Positions 27,076 to 36,620 of a stretch of DNA of 64,000 bases are shown piece after piece; position 1 is the first letter of the stretch, and each line of letters begins with the position of its first letter. Under the pieces are notes generated by a model that saw only the letters and a program-made list of their open reading frames with translations, made no database searches and was not told the origin of the DNA. Location of the stretch: assembly GCF_010015445.1 (NCBI RefSeq), contig NC_053114.1:20862224-20926223 (forward strand), in the 5' to 3' direction. The position numbers were made by a program, and so were the translations under genes. The stretch comes from Perca fluviatilis (lineage: Eukaryota; Chordata; Actinopteri; Perciformes; Percidae).

Positions 27076-27160
27076 GGTGGCTCAGTTATTAGCACTGCTC
27101 CAACAGGCAACCAGCAGGTAGTCACTGCATACTCTGATCCAGGTTTGATTCCTAGTTCAA
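27076..27160 (+). repeat. tRNA-like module inside the minisatellite
   Basis: It contains an A-box-like stretch (TGGCTCAGTTATTAGC) and a B-box-like GGTTTGATTCC (27142-27152). The A-to-B spacing is about 20 nt longer than a normal class I tRNA. This resembles the head of fish tRNA-derived repeats (GGTGGCTCAGTGGTTAGCAC type), as seen again at 43588. It is not a functional tRNA gene. Confidence 0.55.
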
Positions 27161-27438
27161 GTTTGCCCATATCATGATGTTTTTTTTCGACATACAATAC
27201 TATGACTTTTTTCGCCATACTATACTATGACTTTTTTATGACCTTTTTGACGTACTATACTATGACTTTTAATGACTTTTTTCAACATACTATACTATGA
27301 CTTTTTTATGACCTTTTTGACATACTATACTATGACATTTTCATGACTTTTTTTGACAAACTATACTATGACTTTTTTATGACTTTTCTCAACATGCTAT
27401 ACTATGACATTTTTGACTTTTAATCTATATGTCATACA

Positions 27439-27511
27439 GGAGAATTAGCTCAAATGGTAGAGAGCTTGCTTAGCCTGCGAGAGGTAGCGTGATTGATGCC
27501 TGCATTCTCCA
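27439..27511 (+). pseudogene. tRNA-Ala(AGC) pseudogene
   Basis: The 73-nt segment aligns along its full length with vertebrate tRNA-Ala(AGC), sharing AATTAGCTCAAATGGTAGAG in the D-arm and a TTAGC anticodon loop (AGC). The acceptor stem GGAGAAT/ATTCTCC is perfectly paired, but position 3 is A rather than G. The universal alanine identity pair G3-U70 has therefore become A3-U70. The T-stem has a mismatch (T52-C62), and the conserved C56 of the T-loop/B-box is T. With damage at both the identity element and the internal promoter, this should not act as an alanine tRNA. Its placement inside the minisatellite array is unusual. Confidence 0.82.
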
Positions 27512-27705
27512 GAGGACTTGTTCCCTGTTTTTGACTTGTGTTTGTTGCTTTACAACTGACTCTACAAATTATGACTTTTTTATGACTTTTTTTCGACATA
27601 CTATATTATGACCTTCTTCGACATGTTATACTATGACTTTTTTTATAACTTTTTTCGACATACTACACTATGACTTTTTTCGACATACTATACTATGACT
27701 TTTTT

Positions 27706-29110
27706 ACACAGTCTCATTTAGGTGATTTTCCCTTTAAAATACAGATCTTAACTTGGTTAAGCTATCTGGTATTCAAGAAACAAAAGGAAGGAATTCGAGC
27801 ACTACCTGTTTCAACCAGCAATTATTATGACACAATACACAAAACAATCAAAGGCAACTGCTATTTAAAATATAGTAGAATTTATTAACTTCAAAATTAT
27901 CAATGGCCAATCAATAATCCTTCGATCAATTAAAACAATATACCCTTTTTTAAACTATAACAAAAACAAAGCAAAAACAAACCAGCATGGGGGGAGACAC
28001 GTCTGTGTCTGTGTGAGTGTGAGAGTGTGTGAGAGAGTGCGAGGAGGTGTCGAAATGTAGTCTAGCCCAAACACTACAAAAATGGCTACTCCTGTGAGCT
28101 GCACAAAACTATTTATCTTTATCGATAATGACCAGCCCTCTCAGTCACTCAGGTCTGGACTAATGTGAAATTAGGGCCGACTGAGGACTTCTGACTGGGG
28201 GGACGTTCATTATAACCCCTCCAGTGGCTGATTCTCCGAGGAGATAACACGGCTCTGCCGGTTTACACAGACCGCGGGGTGGCGTTCTCGCGGCTGTGAA
28301 CAGATGGACCGATGGAGATTATTATCTCGCAGAACAGTAACTAAAACTCCTCAGCAGTGGGAGAAGCAAAAAGTAGCATTTACAGCCTGAACAAGCTACG
28401 TATTCAACACAACATATCAACCATTCACCTTGATCAGTGGTGCTTTCACAGAAATCAACGGTCACAATCATAGATTAATAAATCAAACGCGCACCAGCAC
28501 TTATTAATCAATCACATTAATGGTAAACAATGGCAACATTAGCCTTCACACATTAATAAACATACTATATTCTATCTCTGCCCAGAACACTAAGCCTTAC
28601 TGTATGTAGTCCATCAGTCCGTAGGCTTCCACGGAAAAAAAAGAACGGGTCCGTGTCACTCGTCAGTGGCCACGGAGAAACTTTCCCTCCAAAAAGGGCA
28701 GAAGGAGGGGAGCTATGTTGACTTTGAAGAAACAACGGTGTCCTTGTCCTTCGTTCTCTCTGCAGTGTTGAAACAGTGTTTCCAGGATCCCTTAATTATA
28801 TCCACTTTGTTTAGACCCTCCCTGAAGCCATTTTACACTCTTCTCCTCCTGGTAGTTTGGTGACAAGGGCTGTGGTTTTTCCACCAAGGCCAAGATCTCT
28901 TTGTCTGTGTCCACATGTGCCACATGTGTGTCTTGTCTCCAGAGATCAGTTTAATCTGAAGCCTTTTGGTTAAAATCAGGTTTAACACCACTGATGTTCC
29001 CAACAAAAGCATAACAAATCTTTTTTTTTTAAAGTTGGATATTCCCAAATTAAAATGTGTTAGTTGAAATTCGTATCGATGTGAAATGACGGACGCATGA
29101 ACAAACATTC
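27706..29110. other. Non-coding block, CpG-richer at 28000-28700
   Basis: No exon is recognised. The interval 28170-28320 contains many CpG sites (GGACCGCGGGGTGGCGTTCTCGCGG region written here only by position, about 28271-28297) in an AT-rich setting. A TTTATTAAC (AATAAA on minus) lies near 27879. This could be a reverse-strand LTR or another old insertion, but I see neither paired LTRs nor a primer-binding site. Confidence 0.4.
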
Positions 29111-29122
29111 CAGTGTGGCTTA

Positions 29123-29193
29123 CCTGAGGCAGGGATCAAACCCGGGACTGCTGAAGTCCTAACTGCGTCTTTCACCACTAGACCATCTCAGTC
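29123..29193 (-). pseudogene. tRNA-like sequence, degenerate
   Basis: Read on the minus strand it has an A-box-like TGGTCTAGTGG, a D-stem-like GTCT/AGAC pair, and a B-box-like GGTTTGATCCC. The short CTGAG/CTCAG pair could be an acceptor remnant. The anticodon stem does not fold in the standard register, so I assign no identity. The D-arm and T-arm wording is nearest to tRNA-Glu-type sequences. It is the third tRNA-like unit within 2.2 kb. Confidence 0.5.
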
Positions 29194-30570
29194 ATTTCTT
29201 TTGTGTGGTGCTGAGTTTTTGAAGAGACAACTAAACAGAAATGTGTATTTGTTTTACCAACCAGTCCTCCAAACCATGCAAGGATATGGGTGGTTTGTCC
29301 CCTCCCTCTTATACGACCAACAGAAGCATTTCACAAATTATAGCTCCTAGCGGTGGCAGGAAATACGACCTCATATCTAAACAAGAGAAGGTAATGGTCG
29401 TCGGTAACGATGTAAAACGGTCGCAATTTTGTCACGTTTAGGCACCAAAACTACTTTGTTAGGTTTAAATAAATAATAATATGTGCACGACCGAGATGAC
29501 TGCAACAATTGATGTAACAGTATCACTCAATGGCTCTGTCACCAAATCCATTTTGATTTGACTGATATCTTGCAGTGTGGTGCTCGGTACCCAGTCTGAT
29601 GTCTTGATGACAGCATCTTCAGCCCCTAGTATGAAACAATCACTCCCACACAAGTTCTGTCTGGAGACTTGAGACAAGGCCTTATGAGGAAAAGAGAAAT
29701 TGAAAATGTGATGTAAATTGTAACAGAGGGCGACAGATTTTTTTAGTATTATACGACATTGAAACAAAAGCACATTGTTGTTTTTCAACCTTTACTGAGC
29801 GGTTCAGATATATTTTTGCTATCACAATTAACATCTGGATTTGCACAATACTTTATTGTTCACAAAAGAAATTGTTGTGAAATTATGTGTTGGACAAGTG
29901 GTTACCTTTTGTAAAGTTTTGAAAGATGTACTGTATCTCTTGAAGCACTTTTGCAAAGGGAGTTGGCCTTTTGGTACTCTATCACAACAAGAATTTGAAA
30001 AATCTATTTAAACTGAGATATGTCTGAAACAAAAACCTTGGAAGAACATTTTATTTTGCTCATTTTCTTTGCTCCTCAACTACATATCTTATGGAAGTGT
30101 TGTATTTTGTGCACAAATGTTTGGTTCTGGTGCAGTAATAGGAAATTAAAACATTGCCTCAGAACATGAGGATGAGTAGGATGTAATGTTTGAAGTTTCT
30201 GTTTCAAGGAAGAGAACAATTGTGTTCTATACAACAAGCTCAATAAATATTTAGACAATGATACATTTAAGCTCCATTAATCTGCTGGGGGGGGCTTTGG
30301 AAATCATCTTGTCCTGGGTCGCGCTACGTGTGTATATCACAAGTGTCTGTTCCATCAAATGTACATGAAAATGGTGACTGAAAAATGTGGCTGAAACGCT
30401 TTCTTTGTATACATGCCTTAATTTCTATATGATGAAGCTACATTCAGTAGGCACTTGTTTTGCATAAATACTGGAAGGGGACGAGCTAATCTGGCGCCGT
30501 CTGAAGTAAAAAAAAACTTTTTTATGCTATGCTAAACTAATCTAATCACTTGCAGCTCTAGCCTCATATT
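29194..30570. other. Anonymous non-coding sequence
   Basis: No gene or transposon is recognised. The 107-codon minus-strand frame at 29465-29788 has no known domain and no splice context that I can support. Confidence 0.5.
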
Positions 30571-31133
30571 TACAGTTTTTTTCAATTGCTTAAGCACAAT
30601 TTTGAAAACAAGGACTGTCTTTTTCAAAACACTACACACAATTAGCACAACCACACACACAATTAGCAGAACACCTCAGACTCTTTGCAAAATGAAACAC
30701 TCTTGCAAAAACTATACACTAATTTATAAAAAACATATTTTGTTACCATATGAAACACACATGTTTCATTTGACACACTGCTGTTGCTAACCTAAAACAC
30801 TTTTAGCAATTCTACTTCTCAGTGATTAGAATACTGTAAATGAAGTACACAGAGAAAGTGCAAATTTACAATAAGTTCATCACACACTACACTAGACCAA
30901 TGCTGCAGACTGAGGAAAATATAATTTATTTCTCTCCATATACCCAAATCAGTCAACATGTCAACATGGAGAATCACAACAAAACATGTCCCAGTTTTCA
31001 TGCTACTACAGTAGTGTGCATAACACTGTTAGCTCAGTAAACAACAAACATAAAATACGGTATCCAGTACAGGTTACAATCACAAAAAAAACAACAACAA
31101 ACAAAAAAATGATCTGAAAAAGTACAGAAAAAA

Positions 31134-31805
31134 CTAGACATTATCTCTTCGCCTAGCAGGATCTGGCCAGAGAATTTCATCAACATCACAGGCGATATCC
31201 TCATTGGCAAGACAACCGTCTTGAATGTCGAATCCATCCTTGCGCAGCTGCAGCGTTGACTTGGTCACAGGCATCCTCCATGGCCTCAATGAGGGGTACC
31301 TGAGCCTGGGGCCGGAGATCGTAAACCATCACGTGAATATGGGCCCCCTTCCTCCTTGTCGTTCTCGACCCTTAATCCTCAAATGTCACAGGGAGGGGTA
31401 TCAAAAGTGCTGATATGGTGCATACAATGAGCAGCTGATTACTGTAACTGTAGACAGATTTTCTTTTACCTGTTTCCTCATGACAGATGCCACTGTATAT
31501 CTGCTAAGATTTGGCTGAACTCTTAGTCCAGCCTCCCTCAGCGTCAATCCGTGGTTCACAACATGGTCCACTAGTGTTGCGCGACTTTCATTTGATAAAT
31601 TTGGTCCTCTTCTTCTTTGAGCATATTCTCCGGCTTCAGGTCTTCCTCTCCCTCTCCCTCTCCCTCTCCCTCTCCCTCTTCCTCTACCTCCACCTCAGTC
31701 TCTACCTCTGGCTGGGCCTCATCCTCTTCCTCTACCTCCTTCTCCTCCTCTGTGGATTCCCCCTCTCACTCTCAGTCTTCTTCTTCTGACTCCTTCCATT
31801 TTGGT
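31134..31805 (-). pseudogene. Broken IS630/Tc1-like transposase (outer element)
   Basis: The N-terminal part, about 31470-31640, encodes RRRGPNLSNESRATLVDHVV followed by NHGLTLREAGLRVQPNLSR, a helix-turn-helix region typical of fish IS630-like transposases. Upstream, a CCCTCT array (31645-31682) encodes a low-complexity stretch. Family members normally read arginine/glycine-rich here, but the frame linked to the HTH is Glu/Gly-rich, which implies a frameshift. The C-terminal part (31134-31345) includes VPLIEAMEDACDQV and AAAQGWIRHSRR, then a stop and frameshift, then CDVDEILWPDPARRRD and a TAG stop at 31134-31136. The DDE catalytic core between the two parts is deleted. No activity is possible. 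Confidence 0.8.
31645..31682. repeat. (CCCTCT)n array within the transposase remnant
   Basis: About six CTCCCT units. The repeat probably expanded from the naturally repetitive Arg/Gly-coding N-terminus of this transposase family. Confidence 0.9.
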
Positions 31806-31873
31806 TGAGGGCAGGTGAACTTACCTGCTGCATTTTATATAGTGCTTAAACCTGATTGGTGTGTCTAAAATTA

Positions 31874-33026
31874 CAGTTTTTTCCAACTGCTTACACACGT
31901 TTTCAAAACTATGTCTCCTTTTTTCAAAACTCTACACACAATTCCCAAAACTGCACACACAAAATGCAAAATGCCTCACATCTCCTTCAAAATGAAACAC
32001 TGCATTCAAAATACCATAAACACATCTCAAAATGAAGCATTTGCATCAAATGGCAAACACTTTTTTCATAATAGTAAATTTTTGGATATACCATGTACAC
32101 ACTGTTGTTCTAAATCTAAAGCTCTTTTGTCTTTCATAGGCTTATATCTACAATGTTCTAGAGAGAAAGTAGTCTGCTGAAAGTGGTTGAAAAGTGCACT
32201 GTAAAAAACAATGTAATGTTACAGTAAAACAGAAAATATGTATTGGGCAAAACATTACGTCTGTAAGAGTAGCCCAGTGTTGTATACAGTAGCATGAAAC
32301 AAGAAAAAAAAAGTATAAACATATGTAAACCAAAGGTATCATTTTAGAATAAAGAATATGTGTGTGTGTGTGTGTGTGTGTGTGTTGTGAGTGTTTGTGC
32401 GTGCTTGTGTGTGGGCGGGGGGTACAGAATTGTATGCACTTTGATTGATTTGTAATGCTGAAATAGTCATTAGATAGTTGCATGCAGTATGGACGCCACT
32501 GTAAAGCTACTCAAGATGGGCTTCTCTCCCTGATCTCATCAGAAATGGCTCTCCTTCTTACTCTTCTTCCCTCCTCCTCCTCCTCGTTGTTATCCCCTGT
32601 CTCTCCCTCCTCCTCCTCTTGCTCTTTGTCTATTGTTGGCATCCATTGTTCCAAACAGGTAATCTGACCTTTGGCCTCTGTATAGGCCTATACTAAAGCA
32701 ATGATTGGTTAGTGTTCAGTTATGACATAATGTGTTTGCACATGTGAGGAGTGTGTGTGTGTGCCCTGGTAAATAAGTGTAGCATTTTGATTGGTTGTGT
32801 TTAGAAATGGATAGCAAGTCACTTCTTGTTAGATTTTTGTGTCTTAGGTAGAGAATTGTGTTTAATGTTTTGAAAAAAGTGTTTTATGCAATTGAAAACT
32901 GAGTGAAAGGCTGAGAAATAGCTTATGGTTTTGGAGATTTGCTGTGTAGTTTTGCACTTTGAGTGAGAGGTTTCAAAAATCGTGTGACATGAAAAGATTT
33001 TGTGTGTAAGCAGTTGGAAAAAACTG
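31874..33026 (-). mobile_element. IS630/Tc1-like non-autonomous element (inner, nested), 1153 bp
   Basis: The ends are 25-bp perfect inverted repeats beginning CAGTTTTTTCCAACTGC (31874 inward and 33026 inward), flanked by TA at 31872-31873 and 33027-33028. It sits inside the outer related element. The interior has a GT microsatellite (32361-32386) and a decayed minus-strand fragment of the same transposase N-terminus at 32485-32650 (RRAISDEIRE, then after a frameshift SSFTVASI). The DDE core is missing, so it would have moved only with transposase supplied in trans. Confidence 0.85.
32485..32650 (-). pseudogene. Transposase N-terminal remnant (inner element)
   Basis: Minus-strand reading gives an R/E-rich low-complexity segment, then RRAISDEIRE, then in another frame PILSSFTVASIL. 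These correspond to the start and end of the HTH region seen intact in the outer element, with the middle deleted. It is clearly non-functional. Confidence 0.65.
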
Positions 33027-33613
33027 TAAGCAATCATGTGTTTTCATACCTGGTGGCTGTGTTTAACCAATTGGTTCATGGGTGTGTTCATTTGAATGTC
33101 TTTGCTTTGAAATTGCAAGGAAATGACATTATGATAAATTTCTGTGTAAAATGCATACAAGTGTGTTTAGTGTTTTGCAAATCACTGTGTGTGATGTTTT
33201 GCAAAAAGTGTGAAGCTCCTTGAGTGTAAGGTTTTGCTAATTGTGGGAAAGTTTTAATTTTAGTGTGTAAGCAATTGTAAAAAACTGTAAAACTGAATGG
33301 TGTGTCTACAATTACTGTAAGCAATCATGTGTTTGCGTACCTGATGGCTGTGTTTCACAGGTTGGCTCATAGGTGTGGTAATTTGAGTGCTTTGGAATTG
33401 CAAGGAAGTGACATCATTATATACTTCTGTGTCTAATGTATACAAGTGTGTTTAGTGTTTTGCAAATCACTGTGTGTATTGTTTTTCAAAAGTGTGAGGT
33501 TGACATTGTGCTTAGTGGTGCACATCTGGGCCAATGTTTTGCTCCTGGAGTGTAAGGTTTTGATAATTATGTAATACTTTTGATTTCAGTTTGTAAGCAA
33601 TCAGGAAAAACTA

Positions 33614-34401
33614 TAATTTTTAGATGGCAGTGATGTCTGTGCAATGGCGATAGTGTAACTGAGGTTCAGGAACAAGACCACACTCTCCCACTAATTCAAA
33701 TCACCTGTATCTCTCTAATTTACCCACCTGTGACTCACTCATACATATACATATAGTCATATTCTCTACAACACATGAACTCAATGATAGCAGAAAAAGA
33801 TATTAGAAAAGATAACAGTAAGTAAGGAAAAAAGACTTCCAAAGAGATGTACCAAATCTAAAATTGAAATGGGCCATGCAGTATTTTAAAAGCTAAAGTG
33901 CAGATGACCATTATTATAAAAAAAGTGATGCACTAAAGCTTTAAGCACTCCAAGTAAAGATAAACATACATTCAGTAACAGAGTGCTGTCTCCCCTTTTT
34001 CCTCTTTTACACTTAAAATACCAAACTGAGAGTATTAGATCACTTTACCCTTGGCCTATTCCAAACATTGACAGGAGATCAATAAGACATGCTGTTCTCC
34101 TCTCATGGTGTTTGGAGATCATTTCAGGATGGAGTGATGAATGGCAGAAAAACAGGCTCAGCAGTAGGGAAAAATGAGCTGGACGGGGAAAAAGGGGTCA
34201 ACCAGGTTAATGATGTTGGCCATGATTATTTGCAGGTGTGAATGATCAGAGATTAATCATTTAGGAGCAAAGCTTAAACGACAGGAGGTGAAAAAGGGCT
34301 ATGATGAAACTGGTGGAAGCGTTCATGAGCTCTACAAAACCTTTACTGAGGTGGAACAACAAGATGAAGTGAAGGGAAAATAGTGCAGCTGTCCACTCTT
34401 C

Positions 34402-34403
<2 letters not shown>
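33614..34403. other. Anonymous non-coding sequence
   Basis: No gene or transposon is recognised between the transposon cluster and the long GT microsatellite. Confidence 0.5.

Positions 34404-34497
<94 letters not shown>
34404..34497. repeat. (GT)n microsatellite, about 47 units
   Basis: An uninterrupted GT array. The His/Thr and Val/Cys open frames across it are repeat translations. Confidence 0.98.
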
Positions 34498-35380
34498 AGG
34501 ACAAAATGCTGAAGACATGTATTGTGCAACTATATAGGGTTTTGAGACCTTCTCATTGTGAATACTAAACTAAAATACTGGATTGGTTAACTTAATGATA
34601 GTACTGACAATTTGTTATAAACCTTCAATAATAACAAATAATTTCTAGTGTCTGAATAGTGGCCATCTGGATATTATTTTTGAAAAACAAAGTGATTAAA
34701 TTCTGTCAGCGGTTCAGGCCACATAGCATTGTTTTACTTTAGTTCCCTTGCTGTTACAAATCAATGACCTACTTGAGACGCATAATCCAATGTTTAGTTT
34801 TCAACAGTATTCTTAAAAACCTTTTAGTCTACTAGCCAAAAAACAAGTTACATCCATACCACTTTATATTTAACAGATCAGCTGCATGCCAAATGATTGT
34901 TTAAGAGAATCAAGACACTTCACATGAATGCAAAATCACTGTCACGCTAAGCTAAAGACATGACTTCAAGGGTGTTTGTGGAATTATCTTAATTTGATAA
35001 ACAGATGGATCCACATAATATGTTTCTCAAAAAGAAAACAACATATTAGGTGCATTCACAGGAAAAATAACCAAGCACTGTTTTCTCTGTGACATGACAG
35101 ACACGTTGCGCTCAGTTCCTCGACTGGACCAAAGCAGATTACCCAAGGCACTGACAAGAGGAGATACATACTGTATGTTTTTTAAGACACACTTGACAGC
35201 CCCAGAAAGCAGCTGATATAGATTTATCGGCTCTGTTTAAAATGCATCCGCACGTACATCTAGACCCAGCTGTCTGTGTGGTGCAATCAGCAGCATAGTT
35301 CTGGGAATACTGTTGCAACAAGGATAATCTGTGGATACAGTTCCAGAAGGAAATACTCTGATATTGCAATCTGTATGTGA
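34498..35380. other. Anonymous non-coding sequence
   Basis: Nothing recognisable is seen by eye in this stretch. Confidence 0.5.
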
Positions 35381-35381
35381 A

Positions 35382-35382
<1 letters not shown>

Positions 35383-35442
<60 letters not shown>

Positions 35443-35465
35443 TGTGTTTTGTGTGTGTGTGTGTG
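35383..35465. repeat. Compound (AT)n(GT)n microsatellite
   Basis: About 11 AT units (35383-35404) pass directly into about 17 GT units, then a broken GT/TTTTG tail to about 35465. Confidence 0.96.
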
Positions 35466-35596
35466 CGCACCAGAGATAAACAAAATGGGGACCCACTCAT
35501 AATCAGGAAGTCACATGGTCTGACAGGCAACTAATTCATTCAGTTTTGGTGATCATCCTGCATCATCCTGCATCATCAGCGCTACATTGGTAAAAA

Positions 35597-36340
35597 CTAG
35601 TGCTGTCAAACGATTAAAATATTTAATCACAATTAATCGCATTAATGTCATAGTTAACTCGCAATTAATTGCAATTAATCGCACATTTTTATCTATTTTA
35701 AATGTCCCTTGATTTCTTTTTGTCCCCATTATTTTTTTTCTCATTTTAATGCTCTTCGTAAACATACTTATAATACATTGACGGTGCCTGAATGGAAATA
35801 TATATATATATATTTAAAATAGGAGCACCTTGTTCAATTGTATTTTGTTCTGTTCTGTATTTAAAAAAAAAAACAATAAAAAGTTGATCTAAAAAAAAGG
35901 AGCACAAAACGGTGAAAAAACAACTGGATGGGAAAAAGGTTTTATTAAATAATACAGTGAATGCACCACGAGGCGGCGGGGTGAGCAACATAACATCATG
36001 ACTGTGTATTTTCAGACACACAACGCGTCTGGTGTTGGAGTCCTCTCCAGTGAAATACAGAACAAACACGTTTAGCTGTAAACATTTTAACCGTGTTTAA
36101 TCCAGCTGCTAGCTAACGGTAGGCTAACGTTACCTGCTGCTAAGTGTAGTGTTGACTGGCCTCCTGTGCGGCAATGTTTCAGTTCCTTCTAACGTCCGTT
36201 TTCGGAGCATCAGAAAGAAGCGCAGGCATCTAAGTGGCACCTAAATAAGGCACCGAATTCCACGTTGCTATTTGGTCCGGTAGATAACGGTCATTAAGGC
36301 ACGGGTGCCATATTAGCACCGGGTCTCGGACCCCATTCAA
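35597..36340. mobile_element. Fish interspersed repeat, probable non-autonomous DNA transposon
   Basis: It starts at TAGTGCTGTCAAACGATTAA and continues with repeated AATTAATCGC motifs (35597-35685), the hallmark beginning of a repeat common in fish genomes. Downstream, 35935-36330 is markedly more CpG-rich (GCTAGCTAACGGTAGGCTAA, CGTCCGTTTTCGGAGCATC) and looks like the rest of the same element. The right terminus and target duplication are not clear. Family assignment (possibly hAT-like) is uncertain. Confidence 0.5.
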
Positions 36341-36514
36341 AATGGCGATTTTCATCGAAAAGCGACTAGTTTGCAGGTATGTACTACTCTTTGACCGGCT
36401 CGCAAGCAAGTGCAAACAAGTGTGTGCAGCGTGTATGTTGTTTTGTTTCCAGTCATACAGCACTACTGAATCCAAACAATCTGCACCAGAATCTGCTTGG
36501 AAGCAGACCCAGAC

Positions 36515-36620
36515 CCACCTTTTTAGGCAGTCTCAGACTGATTATTTAGTCTGCACCAGAGATAGATTGACAGCTTTCACACCAGCCTAAATGAGCCAAA
36601 CCAAACGAGCCAACACACCA
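36515..36620. mobile_element. Fragment of a fish DNA-transposon-like repeat
   Basis: GTCTGCACCAGAGATAGATT, GACAGCTTTCACACCAGCC and CCAAACGAGCC resemble a widespread fish MITE end. The fragment is short with no terminal repeat pair seen, so this is a tentative call from memory of the wording. Confidence 0.35.

Larger units (their letters stand above)
26915..27705. repeat. AT-rich minisatellite, CTATACTATGACTTTT-type units, with embedded tRNA-like modules
   Basis: Irregular tandem units built from CATACTATACTATGACTTTT and ATGACTTTTTTCGA, of roughly 25-40 bp, recur through the interval. The array is interrupted by two inserts that look tRNA-derived, at about 27076-27160 and 27439-27511. It has no coding capacity. 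Unit length and sequence drift too much for a clean consensus by eye. Confidence 0.85.
30573..33287 (-). mobile_element. IS630/Tc1-like transposon (outer element), internally deleted and invaded
   Basis: The left end is CAGTTTTTTTCAATTGCTTA (30573-30592), preceded by TA. The matching inverted end at about 33261-33287 reads TAAGCAATTGTAAAAAACTG, followed by TA. Between them lies a broken minus-strand transposase (31134-31805) and, near the right side, a second complete element (31874-33026). Subtracting the insertion, the outer element is about 1.56 kb. A partly duplicated copy of its right end follows at 33289-33613. TA target sites, CAG tips and the transposase wording place it in the Tc1/mariner/IS630 superfamily. 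Confidence 0.75.
31847..33613. repeat. Tandem-duplicated transposon end: unit A split by the nested element, unit B empty
   Basis: Unit A is 31847-31873 joined to 33027-33288, and unit B is 33289-33613. Shared landmarks in order are GATTGGTGTGTCT/GAATGGTGTGTCT, AAGCAATCATGTGTTT, GATGGCTGTGTTT-type, TTGCAAGGAA.TGACAT, ACAAGTGTGTTTAGTG, TGCAAATCACTGTGTGT, TGTAAGGTTTTG and a TGTAAGCAAT...AAAAACT end. Unit B contains TACTGTA at 33313-33319 exactly where unit A carries TA-element-TA. Confidence 0.8.

Noticed and set aside
27439..27511. Functional tRNA-Ala gene
   Set aside because: The G3-U70 identity pair is lost, the T-stem is mismatched and B-box C56 is changed, so pseudogene is the better call.
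26915..27705. CRISPR-like array
   Set aside because: Repeats are degenerate, lack regular unique spacers, and occur in a vertebrate genome; this is a minisatellite.
34261..34568. His/Thr-rich and Cys/Val-rich frames
   Set aside because: They are translations of the GT array at 34404-34497.
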